DNA of 64,000 bases from Methylorubrum suomiense (GTDB lineage: Bacteria; Pseudomonadota; Alphaproteobacteria; Rhizobiales; Beijerinckiaceae): contig NZ_BPRE01000018.1 in assembly GCF_022179765.1 (NCBI RefSeq), positions 1 to 64,000 of the forward strand, written 5' to 3'. Positions 23,894 through 31,681 of this stretch are shown one piece after another (position 1 is the first letter of the stretch; every line of letters begins with the position of its first letter). Below the pieces are notes generated by a model that ran no database searches, had not been told where the DNA came from, and worked only from the letters and a program-made list of their open reading frames with translations. Both the position numbers and the translations under genes were made by a program.

Positions 23894-23995
23894 CCTGAGG
23901 TGCCGCGTCAGCGGCCTCGAAGGAGGGCTCCCGCTCGCACGCGAGCCCTGGAGCCCTCCTTCGAGGCTGCGCTTCGCTCCGCCTCTCGGGGTGAG
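23894..23995. repeat. Palindromic dispersed element with 17-bp arms
   Basis: CCTCGAAGGAGGGCTCC (23915-23931) is perfectly repeated in inverted form at 23950-23966 around a GC-rich loop. Outer arms ATCCTGAGGTG and CTCTCGGGGTGAGG extend it. It sits between the convergent trHb and MBL genes, where it could act as a bidirectional terminator. It resembles the REP-like palindromes found many times in methylobacterial genomes (known from memory, not checked). Confidence 0.7.
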
Positions 23996-24030
23996 GCGGT
24001 CGGGTGTGAGAAACCGGGCAGGCCGACGCT

Positions 24031-24855
24031 CTACAGATCCACCGCGACGCTCAACCCGTCATGCGCCGGCACCACCCCCGGCGGCAGCTTCCTGGCCAGC
24101 GTCGCGTAGTCGAGATCGGTGTGGAGATTCGTCAGGATCGCCCGCCGGGGCGCGACCTCCTCGATCAGGGCGAGGGCGTCCGAGACCGAGTAATGCGACG
24201 GGTGAGGGATCTCGCGCAGGGCGTCGATGATGAGCAGGTCGAGGTTGCGCAACTCCGCCTTGGCGGCCTCCGGCATCAGGCTCACGTCCGGGGCGTAGGC
24301 TGCCGGGCCGAAGCGGAAGCCGTGGGCGGCCTCGTTGCCGTGCTCCATCCAGAAGGCCACCGCTTCGATCGTGCCGCCGGCACCGTCGATCGTCACGGGC
24401 TCGCCCGCGCGCAACTCGTGCAGGTCGAGGATTGGCGGATAGGCGCTGCCCGGCGGCGTCTCGAAGGCGTAGCCGAACCGGGCCGTCAGCAGCGTGCGGG
24501 TGAGGGGATCGGCATGGACCGGGATGCGCCGGCGCATCTGAATCACGAGGGGGCGGACGTCGTCGATACCGTGGGTGTGGTCGGCATGCGCGTGGGTGTA
24601 GAGCAGGGCGTCGAGGCTGGTCACGCCCGCATCGATCAGTTGCTCGCGCAGGTCCGGCGAGGTGTCGACCAGGACCGTCGTCGGTGCCCCCTCCCCTCGC
24701 GCTTCCCCTTGCCGCTCGCGACGCTCGACCAGCAGCGAGCAGCGGCGGCGGCGGTTGCGCGGGTCGGACGGGTCGCAGGCGCCCCAGCCGGAGCCGACCC
24801 GCGGGACGCCGCCCGACGAGCCGCAGCCGAGGATGCGGAGCGTCAGGCTCGCCAT
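24031..24855 (-). CDS. MBL-fold metallo-hydrolase (PhnP-like)
   Basis: The ATG at 24855 is preceded by GGGGAGGG and gives 274 residues (MASLTLRILGCGSSGGVPRV). The metallo-beta-lactamase motif is YTHAHADHTHGIDD (HxHxDH), with a later ligand region in MEHGNEAAHG and a final His in LTNLHTDLDYATL. The GCGSSGGVPR start and the CDPSDPRNRRRRCSLLV segment are typical of PhnP/RNase Z-like phosphodiesterases. It follows the TatD gene on the same strand with a 17-base overlap of ATG-proximal sequence at most. The cluster tmk-holB-metG-tatD-MBL is common in alphaproteobacteria. The physiological substrate is unknown. Confidence 0.88.
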   Translation of the reverse strand: MASLTLRILGCGSSGGVPRVGSGWGACDPSDPRNRRRRCSLLVERRERQGEARGEGAPTTVLVDTSPDLREQLIDAGVTSLDALLYTHAHADHTHGIDDVRPLVIQMRRRIPVHADPLTRTLLTARFGYAFETPPGSAYPPILDLHELRAGEPVTIDGAGGTIEAVAFWMEHGNEAAHGFRFGPAAYAPDVSLMPEAAKAELRNLDLLIIDALREIPHPSHYSVSDALALIEEVAPRRAILTNLHTDLDYATLARKLPPGVVPAHDGLSVAVDL

Positions 24856-24871
24856 GGGCCCTCCCCGATCG

Positions 24872-25669
24872 TCATGCGGACACGCCCTCAAGGGCCGCCG
24901 CCTTCGTGAACAGCCGGTAGAAATTGCCCGTGGTGAGCGCGGCGAAATCCTCGAATGGCAGGTCGAGGGCCCGTGCCAGCACGCGCGCGGTGTCGGCGGT
25001 GTAGGCGGGCTCGCAGCGCTTTCCCCGATGCGGCTCCGGCGCCAGGAACGGCGCGTCGGTCTCGACCAGGATGCGGTCGCGCGGGACGCGGCGGGCGATG
25101 TCGCGCAGCGCGTCCGAGCGGCGGAAGGTGACGATGCCGGAGAACGACACGAACAGCCCCAGTTCGACCCCGACCTCGGCCAGCCGCGCGCCCGACGAGA
25201 AGCAGTGCAGCACCGCCTTGAACGGGGCGCGGGCCATCTCGTCGGTCAGCACCGCCTCCATCTGCGCGTCGGCGTCGCGGGAATGGATCACCAGCGGCAG
25301 GCCGGCGCGGCGGGCGGCCTCGATATGGGCGCGCAGCACCCGCTCCTGCACGGCCTCCGGTGCGGCATCCTCGTAATGATAGTCGAGCCCGGCCTCGCCG
25401 ATGCCGACGCAGCGCGGGGCCTCGGCCAAGGCCGCGATCGTGTCGGCGGGCACGTCCGGTTCCTCGGCCGCGCCGTGCGGGTGGGTGCCGACCGTGTACC
25501 AGACGGCGGGGTTGGCCTCGCTGATCGCCCGGTAGCTGTCCGCCTTGGCGACCCGGGTCGAGATGGTGACGAGCCGCGTCACCCCCGCGGCCGCCGCGCG
25601 GGCGACGACGCCGGGGATGTCCTCGGCGAAATCGGGGAAATCGAGATGGCAGTGGCTGTCGACCAGCAT
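24872..25669 (-). CDS. TatD-family metal-dependent hydrolase
   Basis: The 265-residue protein begins MLVDSHCHLDFPDFAEDIPG, with the metal-binding HxH near the N-terminus. Further ligand motifs are GIGEAGLDYHY (Glu), LPLVIHSRDAD (His), AVLHCFSSG (His) and ILVETDAPFLAPEPHRGK (Asp). These are all the family hallmarks of TatD DNases/deoxyribonucleases. Its neighbours are metG upstream (42 bases) and the MBL hydrolase downstream. Family members act as 3'-5' exonucleases in DNA repair or quality control; some are D-aminoacyl-tRNA deacylases. The metG linkage is widespread but does not settle which applies. Confidence 0.9.
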   Translation of the reverse strand: MLVDSHCHLDFPDFAEDIPGVVARAAAAGVTRLVTISTRVAKADSYRAISEANPAVWYTVGTHPHGAAEEPDVPADTIAALAEAPRCVGIGEAGLDYHYEDAAPEAVQERVLRAHIEAARRAGLPLVIHSRDADAQMEAVLTDEMARAPFKAVLHCFSSGARLAEVGVELGLFVSFSGIVTFRRSDALRDIARRVPRDRILVETDAPFLAPEPHRGKRCEPAYTADTARVLARALDLPFEDFAALTTGNFYRLFTKAAALEGVSA

Positions 25670-25711
25670 GGATTCTTTTGAGCGGGGAGGGCGTGAGGGA
25701 GACGGAGGCCG

Positions 25712-27274
25712 TCAGGCCGCTGCCTCCGGTTTCTCGAAACGCGGGAAGATCGGCGCCGGTGCCGGAAGCGCCGTGCCGGGCGTCAGGCGATGGGCCTCGT
25801 CGGCGAAGGCGAAGCTCCGCGCGTCGGCCGGCACCGCCAGGAGATCCAGGAGCGCCGCGCCCGCCGTCGGCACGAAGGGCTGCACCATGATCCCGACTCG
25901 GCGCAGGGTCTCGACGGTGACGTAGAGCACCGTCTCCATGCGGGCCGGATCGGACTTGCGTAAGCGCCACGGCTCTTCCGACGCGAAGTAGCGGTTGGCG
26001 TCGGCCACCACGGTCCAGATTTCGGACAGGATCGTGTGCAGCGCCAGATCGCGCATCAATCCCCTCGCCTTCTCCGGCAGGGCCGCGGCGGCGGCGAGCA
26101 AGCGGGTATCCGCTTCGCTGAGGGCGCCCGGCTGCGGCACGGCGCCGGACAGGTTCTTGGCGATCATCGAGAGCGAGCGCTGGGCGAGATTGCCGAGATC
26201 GTTGGCGAGATCCGCGTTGATGCGGTTGATGATCGCCTCGTGGCTGTAATTGCCGTCGCCGCCGAACGGCACCTCGCGCAGCACGAAGTAGCGCAGGGCA
26301 TCGACCCCGTAGGTCTCGGCCAGATCCATCGGATCGACGACGTTGCCGAGCGATTTCGACATCTTCTCGCCCTTGGAGAGCAGGAAGCCGTGGCCGAAGA
26401 CGCGGGCCGGCACCGGCAGCCCCGCCGACATCAGGAAGGCCGGCCAGTAGACCGCGTGGAAGCGGACGATGTCCTTGCCGATCACGTGCACGTCGGCCGG
26501 CCAGAAGCGGAAGCGCGGATCGCTCTCGTCGGGGAAGCCGCAGACCGTGAGGTAGTTCGTCAGGGCATCGACCCAGACATACATGACGTGGGCCGGATGC
26601 CCCGGCACCGGCACGCCCCAATCGAAGGTGGTGCGGCTGATCGAGAGGTCCTTGAGCCCCGAGCGCACGAAGCTGGCGACCTCGTTGAGGCGCGTCTCCG
26701 GGCTCAGGAAATCGGGGCGCTCGGCGTAGAGCGCGAGCAGGCGATCCTGATACTTCGACAGGCGGAAGAGGAAGTTCTCCTCCTCCATCCACTCGACCGG
26801 GGTGTCGGTCTTGATCGAGCGGCGGCTTCCGTCGGGGCCCACGACGGTCTCGGCCTCGTCGTAATAGGCCTCGTCGCGCACCGAGTACCAGCCGGCATAT
26901 TTGGCGAGATAGATGTCGCCATTGGCCTCCATGCGCCGCCACAGCTCCTGGGCGGCGGCGTAATGGTCGGCCTCCGTGGTGCGGATGAAGCGGTCGTAGG
27001 CGCAGTTCAGCCGGTCGGCCATGGCCTTGAAGCGCCCGGCCATGTCGTCGACGAAGGCCCGCGGGCTGATCCCGGCCCTGGCCGCCGTCTGCTGGATCTT
27101 GAGACCGTGCTCGTCGGTGCCGGTGGAGAACAGCACCTCGCGCCCGTCGAGGCGCTGGAAGCGCGCGATCGCGTCCGTGGCGATCACCTCGTAGGCGTGG
27201 CCGATATGCGGCGCGCCGTTGGGGTAGGAGATCGCCGTGGTGATGAGGAAGGGCTGCCTCGCCGTCTCGCTCAC
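25712..27274 (-). CDS. metG: Methionyl-tRNA synthetase
   Basis: MetG charges tRNA-Met. The sequence shows the HIGH box as YPNGAPHIGHAYE, the KMSKS loop as GEKMSKSLGNVVDP and the class Ia anticodon-binding helical domain with WR and PFVPTAG toward the C-terminus. I chose the GTG at 27274 (V-SETARQPFLITTAISYPNG), because relatives begin MSETPRQPF; ATG 27301 in frame would add nine residues. The length of 520 residues fits the short alphaproteobacterial form without the C-terminal tRNA-binding (Trbp111-like) domain. No zinc-knuckle cysteines are seen in the connective peptide. It is separated from holB by the opposite-strand acyltransferase gene at 27479-29089. Confidence 0.95.
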   Translation of the reverse strand: MSETARQPFLITTAISYPNGAPHIGHAYEVIATDAIARFQRLDGREVLFSTGTDEHGLKIQQTAARAGISPRAFVDDMAGRFKAMADRLNCAYDRFIRTTEADHYAAAQELWRRMEANGDIYLAKYAGWYSVRDEAYYDEAETVVGPDGSRRSIKTDTPVEWMEEENFLFRLSKYQDRLLALYAERPDFLSPETRLNEVASFVRSGLKDLSISRTTFDWGVPVPGHPAHVMYVWVDALTNYLTVCGFPDESDPRFRFWPADVHVIGKDIVRFHAVYWPAFLMSAGLPVPARVFGHGFLLSKGEKMSKSLGNVVDPMDLAETYGVDALRYFVLREVPFGGDGNYSHEAIINRINADLANDLGNLAQRSLSMIAKNLSGAVPQPGALSEADTRLLAAAAALPEKARGLMRDLALHTILSEIWTVVADANRYFASEEPWRLRKSDPARMETVLYVTVETLRRVGIMVQPFVPTAGAALLDLLAVPADARSFAFADEAHRLTPGTALPAPAPIFPRFEKPEAAA

Positions 27275-27478
27275 GTATGATGTCCCGGCTGGTTCGAACA
27301 TGGACCGAGGGGCCTTGTGGCGCGCCGCGTCCCGCGACGCAACCGAGGCGAGGCGGAGCGCGGTGCTGTCAGAGCGCCGGACGCACGCTGGCGGCGGAAA
27401 ACCGCCCGATTCCTGGTGGACGGGGGATCCGAAGCGCACGGGGACACGCCGCCCCGGACCGTCCCCGAGACCCCTGCC

Positions 27479-29089
27479 ATGATCACCCGCCTCGTCAGAG
27501 GATTGTCGTCCCGCTCCGCGGTGCCGCTCGTCGCGACGGGCCGCGCCCCGGCGGCGCCCGTCGCCGTCGGTACCCGCGCGGCGGGCCTCTCCAACATCCA
27601 GGTCCTGCGCGGGCTCGCGGCGAGCGCCGTGCTCGTCCACCATACGGCCCACTACGCCGAGGCCCTGCGCGGCGCCGGGCGGCCGATGCGGGCCCTCGAC
27701 GCCATGCTCGGGCTGTGGGGCGTGGCCCTGTTCTTCGCGATCTCCGGCTTCCTGATGGCCGGGCTCGTCCTGCGCGACCGCCCCCTCGCCTTCCTGTCCC
27801 ACCGGATCGCGCGGATCTTCCCGACCTATCTCGCCGTGGTCGCCCTGTTCGCCGGGCTGTTCGCCGCCCTTGGCCTCGGCTTCGGCAATCTCACGCCGCT
27901 GACATTGTCGCTCGCGCCGGCCGGCCCGCGCGCCTACCCCCTCACCGTCGAGTGGACGCTGGTCTTCGAGACGAGCTTCTATGCCGGCCTGTTCCTCGTG
28001 GCGCTGGCCGGCCTCGCCCGCCGGATCGTGCCGCTGGCGCTCGGCTGGCTCGGGCTCATGGCCGCCGCCTTCGTGATGCTGCCGCAGGGCGCGGTCGACC
28101 TTACCCTGCCGCCGCTCTACCTGCTGCCGCTGTCCGGCGCCTGCATCCCCTTCGCGGGCGGCCTGCTCCTGCCGCGCCTCATCACGTCCGGTCGGCTGCG
28201 GCCCGCCGCGGGTCTGCTGGCGCTGCCGCTGGCGGCGGCCTGCCTGCTGGTGGAGATCGACGCGGCGCGCTGGCTCGGCGGGGCCGCCGCAGTGCTGCTC
28301 GTGGGCGCCGCCGCGACCGGACCGCAAATTCGGGGCGAGGGGCCCCTGTCCCGGGCGGCGCTGGCCCTCGGGGATGGGAGCTACGTCCTCTACCTCGTCC
28401 ACGTCCCGGTGCTGTGGCTCACGGCCCAGGCCCTGCCCGCGTCCTGGCCCGGATTCGCCTATGGGCTCGTCGGAATTGCCGCGGCGCTCGGCCTCGCCGC
28501 CCTGCTCGGCCCCCTCGACGGAGCGCTCTACCGGCACCTGCGCCGCCGCATCGATGCGGCCTCCCCCCGGAGCCTGCGGTGGGGCCTCACCCTCTACCTC
28601 CTGCTGTTCTTCGGTTGTGCCGCCTGGGGCAGCATCGAGACCGCCCGCAACGATCTGCGCGAGAGCCGGGCACGGGCCGCCCTCGCCGGGCTTCCCCCGG
28701 AGGCGTGGTCCGGCCGCGAATCGGCCGAGGCCGCGCTCACGGGCCGCGACCTCGGCCTGCCGGCCACCCTGCGGGGCGCGCTCGAAGCGATCGAGCCGGT
28801 CTCGCCGACGGAGGCGATCGTGAGCGGCTTCGCCTACGATCCGGCGCGGCCGGAGCGCGGGATGATACTCGCCCTCTATTGCGGCGGGCGGCTCGCGGGG
28901 CTCGACCGGCCGCGGCGCCTGCGCGCGGATCTCACTGCCCGCCCCGGCTTCGAGGGCGCCGGACGACAGCGGATCGGCTACCGGATGCGCATCCCGCGCG
29001 CGGCCTGTCCGGGCGATGCCGTCCCGCTCGCCATTGTCGTCGACGAGGACGGGCGCATGGCCGCGCTGCCCGGGACGGCCGGCCGGTGA
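27479..29089 (+). CDS. Membrane acyltransferase, OafA/YrhL (acyltransferase 3) family
   Basis: The 536-residue protein starts MITRLVRGLSSRSAVPL. The family signature near the start is NIQVLRGLAASAVLVHHTAH (R-x-x-A...H), with FFAISGFLMAGL and SHRIARIFPTYL. About ten hydrophobic helices reach residue ~390, followed by a soluble ~140-residue C-terminal region. Such enzymes transfer acetyl or other acyl groups to exported sugars, lipids or peptidoglycan. The gene lies on the opposite strand between metG and holB and splits a cluster that is otherwise on the minus strand. Codon and GC usage match the neighbours. The acceptor is unknown, and the C-terminal domain is not recognised. Confidence 0.87.
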   Translation: MITRLVRGLSSRSAVPLVATGRAPAAPVAVGTRAAGLSNIQVLRGLAASAVLVHHTAHYAEALRGAGRPMRALDAMLGLWGVALFFAISGFLMAGLVLRDRPLAFLSHRIARIFPTYLAVVALFAGLFAALGLGFGNLTPLTLSLAPAGPRAYPLTVEWTLVFETSFYAGLFLVALAGLARRIVPLALGWLGLMAAAFVMLPQGAVDLTLPPLYLLPLSGACIPFAGGLLLPRLITSGRLRPAAGLLALPLAAACLLVEIDAARWLGGAAAVLLVGAAATGPQIRGEGPLSRAALALGDGSYVLYLVHVPVLWLTAQALPASWPGFAYGLVGIAAALGLAALLGPLDGALYRHLRRRIDAASPRSLRWGLTLYLLLFFGCAAWGSIETARNDLRESRARAALAGLPPEAWSGRESAEAALTGRDLGLPATLRGALEAIEPVSPTEAIVSGFAYDPARPERGMILALYCGGRLAGLDRPRRLRADLTARPGFEGAGRQRIGYRMRIPRAACPGDAVPLAIVVDEDGRMAALPGTAGR

Positions 29090-29105
29090 TGCGCCGGTTT
29101 GGGGC

Positions 29106-30188
29106 TTACCGGCCGGCAGCCGCCAGCGTCTCGAAGGCCGCGAGCACCAGGGGACGGCGGTCGAGATTGTAGATCGCCGCCTCGCGGGCGGCGGCGCCGA
29201 TGCGCTCGGCGGCCTCGACCAGCGGCAGGAGCCGGGCCGGGCCCTCCCCCTGGCGGCGGTCGATCTCGGCGGCGACATGGCGCTGGATCGCGTCGAGCAC
29301 GGCCGCGAGCAGGGGCTCGGCATCGCGGGCGGCGAGGCTCTCGCCGAGCTTCAGGACGCGGCGCCAATCCGGGTCGGGCAGGCCGGCGAGCAGGCTCGAC
29401 ACCTCCGCCTCGATCCCCTGCGTCGCGGGATCGAGCAGGGCCACCGCCCGCGCCACCGAGCCCTCGCAGAGGGCCGCGGCGCGGGCGAGCGCCGCCGGAT
29501 CGGGCCGGGGGAAGGGGGCCGGAAAGCCCTCGATCACGGTGCGCACCTGCTCTTCGGCCAGCGGGCGCAGGGTCAGGGCGCGGCAGCGGGAGCGGATCGT
29601 CGGTAGGAGCCGCCCCGGCGCGTGGGACACGATCAGGAAGATCGCCCGCGGGGGCGGCTCCTCGATCATCTTCAGCAGCGCGTTGGCGCTGTTGGCGTTG
29701 AGATCCTCGGCGCTGTCGACGATGCAGACGCGCCAGCCCCCCTCCCCGCCCGCGGTGGTGGCGAACAGGGCGAGCGCCTCGCGGGCGGCATCGACGGAGA
29801 TGCGGGTCGGCAGGGTCTTGGCGCCCGGCGCCTGGACCCGGCGCAGTGCGATCAGGTTCGGATGCGACAGGGCCGCCACTTGGCGGGCGGCCGGATGGTC
29901 CTCGGGCAGGTCGAGGCGGTCGGGGGCGGGCAGCGTGCGCGGATCGGCGACCAGACGCCGGGCGACGCGATAGGCGAGCGTCGCCTTGCCGATGCCGACG
30001 GGGCCGCCGATCAGCCAGGCATGATGGAGGCGGCCGGCGGCCAGAGCCTCGGTGAAGGCCGTCTGGGCCGCCCCGTGGCCGACGAGGCGGGTCTGCTCGC
30101 GCGGGCGCGGCACGTGGGCGAGATCGCCGGCTTCGGCCTCCGTGACGGCGGGCGCCTCCTTGCGGGCGCGGCCTCCCTCAGGCGGCAT
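29106..30188 (-). CDS. holB: DNA polymerase III subunit delta prime
   Basis: The delta-prime subunit is part of the clamp loader that places the beta clamp on DNA. From ATG 30188 the protein has 360 residues (MPPEGGRARKEAPAVTEAEA). The AAA+ features are GGPVGIGKATLAYRVARRL (Walker A-like), VCIVDSAEDLNANSANALLK (Walker B and the conserved N-A-A/S-N-A-L-L-K) and HAPGRLLPTIRSRC (SRC motif). The zinc-module cysteines of E. coli HolB are absent from the PDRLDLPEDHPAARQ region, as in other alphaproteobacteria. The start codon lies 11 bases inside the end of tmk, so the two are translationally coupled. Confidence 0.92.
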   Translation of the reverse strand: MPPEGGRARKEAPAVTEAEAGDLAHVPRPREQTRLVGHGAAQTAFTEALAAGRLHHAWLIGGPVGIGKATLAYRVARRLVADPRTLPAPDRLDLPEDHPAARQVAALSHPNLIALRRVQAPGAKTLPTRISVDAAREALALFATTAGGEGGWRVCIVDSAEDLNANSANALLKMIEEPPPRAIFLIVSHAPGRLLPTIRSRCRALTLRPLAEEQVRTVIEGFPAPFPRPDPAALARAAALCEGSVARAVALLDPATQGIEAEVSSLLAGLPDPDWRRVLKLGESLAARDAEPLLAAVLDAIQRHVAAEIDRRQGEGPARLLPLVEAAERIGAAAREAAIYNLDRRPLVLAAFETLAAAGR

Positions 30189-30927
30189 GGTCGCGGTCTC
30201 CTTCCCGATCCCCTGCCCGATCCCCTGCCCGATCGCCGTCACGGTCCCCCGGGCTCGTCTCGCCGGGCAGGAGATCGGGCCGGAGGGCGGCAAGGGCCGC
30301 GCGGATCGCCGCCTCCACCGCGTCAGGGCCGGGCTCGGCATCGATCACCCGGCAGCGCTCCGGCTCGGCCTCGGCGATGGACCGGAAGGCCGCCCGCAAC
30401 CGCTCGTGGAAGCCCAGCGCCTCGGCCTCGAACCGGTCCGGCGCCTCGCCCCCCTCCCCGCTCCTGCGGCGGGCGCGGGCGAGGCCGGCCGGTGCCGGCA
30501 GATCGAGGATCAGGGTCAGGTCGGGGCGCAGGGCGCCGAGCGTCACCCGCTCCAGGCTCGCGATCAGCGCCGGATCGAGGCCGCCCGCCGCGCCCTGATA
30601 GGCCCGGGTGGAATCGGCGAAGCGGTCGCACAGGACGATGGCGCCGCGCTCCAGCGCCGGGCGGATCAGCGCGTCGATATGGTCGATGCGGGCCGCGGCG
30701 AAGATCAGCGCCTCGGCGAAGGGGCCGAACGGTTTGGCCACGCCCCGGAGCAGCGCCTCGCGATAGCGTTCCGCCCGCTGGGTGCCGCCGGGCTCGCGCG
30801 TCGTCACGACCTCGCGCCCGCTCCGTTCCCGCAGGGTGGCCGCCAGTCGGGCGATCTGGGTGGACTTGCCCGCCCCCTCCCCGCCCTCGAAGGTGATGAA
30901 GACGCCCCGCGGCGCATCGCTCGACAT
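30178..30927 (-). CDS. tmk: Thymidylate kinase
   Basis: Tmk phosphorylates dTMP to dTDP. The P-loop is FEGGEGAGKST near residue 14, the DRY-like motif is VLCDRFADSTRAYQG, and the LID region (RARRRSGEGGEAPDRFE) is Arg-rich. The 249-residue length exceeds the usual ~210 because of a C-terminal tail made of repeated G-D-R units (GDRDGDRAGDRAGDREGDRD) encoded by a short tandem DNA repeat. holB begins inside the last codons. It is the first gene of the tmk-holB-metG-tatD-MBL cluster, and a hairpin repeat lies upstream at 31005-31041. Confidence 0.95.
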   Translation of the reverse strand: MSSDAPRGVFITFEGGEGAGKSTQIARLAATLRERSGREVVTTREPGGTQRAERYREALLRGVAKPFGPFAEALIFAAARIDHIDALIRPALERGAIVLCDRFADSTRAYQGAAGGLDPALIASLERVTLGALRPDLTLILDLPAPAGLARARRRSGEGGEAPDRFEAEALGFHERLRAAFRSIAEAEPERCRVIDAEPGPDAVEAAIRAALAALRPDLLPGETSPGDRDGDRAGDRAGDREGDRDHAA

Positions 30928-31004
30928 GAAAAGCGGGCTAGCACAGGGTGGGCCGGCGCGACAGCGCAGGTGGCGGGCAGGGGGAGACGCCGAACGCTCT
31001 CTAT

Positions 31005-31041
31005 CGTGATTCCGGGTTCGCCTCCGGCGCCCGGAATCACG
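31005..31041. repeat. Palindromic repeat (12-bp perfect arms) between bphO and tmk
   Basis: CGTGATTCCGGG (31005-31016) and CCCGGAATCACG (31030-31041) form a perfect stem. The inner part GTTCGCC..GGCGC can pair further. The core ATTCCGGG...CCCGGAAT recurs at 45223-45252, so it is a dispersed repeat as well as a possible terminator for bphO. Confidence 0.7.
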
Positions 31042-31095
31042 GCAGTGGATTGTCCGAAGTTGGCGGCGATGGCGCTCGCGTCGGACCGCGGACGC

Positions 31096-31668
31096 TCAAA
31101 CGGCAGGCGCCGTCGTCAGCCATTTCCGCATCGCGTCGAAGGTGGCGATGCCGGCCGCGAAGGCAGGGGCTTCCTGCGTTGGAGGAAGGCCGTCCAGCCG
31201 CTCGCGGAAACGCCGCCAGAGCGGCCCGGCCTCGCGGCCCCGGCCGGCGTAATAGGCGAGCGGGGCCGCCTGCCCGTGCAGGCCCCCGACATGGCGCCCG
31301 ATGACGAGACCGCCGAGGGTCGAGCCCTCCAGCACGTAGAGCGCGCCGAAGGCCGCGCCCTCCCCGTCGAGGACGGGGGCGTCGGGCGCGGGCAGGGCGT
31401 CGCGGGCCGCTTCGTCGAGGCCGAGGGCGGCGAGATCCGTGTCGAGGGCCGCGAGCCGCCGCCGGGGCGCGAGAAAGTCCGCGTCGGAGAGCCCTGCGGC
31501 GATGGCGGGCTCGTAGGCGGCGTGGAAGCCCCGCAACCGGGCCAGCAGCGCGCGGTAGCCGGGAAGCGTCGCCACCTTGTCCTGCCAATCGAGATCGCGT
31601 TCCAGGGCGGCATGGGCATCCGCCGTGGCCTCGCGCAGGCGGGCGTGCAGGGTCTCGCGCTCGCTCAC
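31096..31668 (-). CDS. bphO: Biliverdin-producing heme oxygenase
   Basis: The enzyme opens heme to biliverdin, the chromophore needed by the adjacent bacteriophytochrome. GTG 31668 (V-SERETLHARLREATADAH) has GGAG upstream and gives 190 residues; ATG 31716 in the same frame would overlap bphP by 35 bases. His19 in REATADAHAALE is the expected proximal heme ligand. The distal-helix glycine-rich segment is GALYVLEGSTLGGLVIGRHV. The gene starts directly after the bphP stop (31682-31684), forming a bphP-bphO operon. BphO-type proteins of this length are typical partners of phytochromes. Confidence 0.9.
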   Translation of the reverse strand: MSERETLHARLREATADAHAALERDLDWQDKVATLPGYRALLARLRGFHAAYEPAIAAGLSDADFLAPRRRLAALDTDLAALGLDEAARDALPAPDAPVLDGEGAAFGALYVLEGSTLGGLVIGRHVGGLHGQAAPLAYYAGRGREAGPLWRRFRERLDGLPPTQEAPAFAAGIATFDAMRKWLTTAPAV

Positions 31669-31681
31669 ACCCGGCTCCGGC

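Noticed and set aside
24888..26942. 684-codon minus-strand frame joining metG and tatD regions
   Set aside because: It is an off-frame shadow of both genes, full of Arg/Gly/Pro runs.
27274..29323. Extension of the metG frame through the acyltransferase region (1203 codons)
   Set aside because: The extension has no similarity to MetG and overlaps two real genes on either strand; relatives start near 27274.
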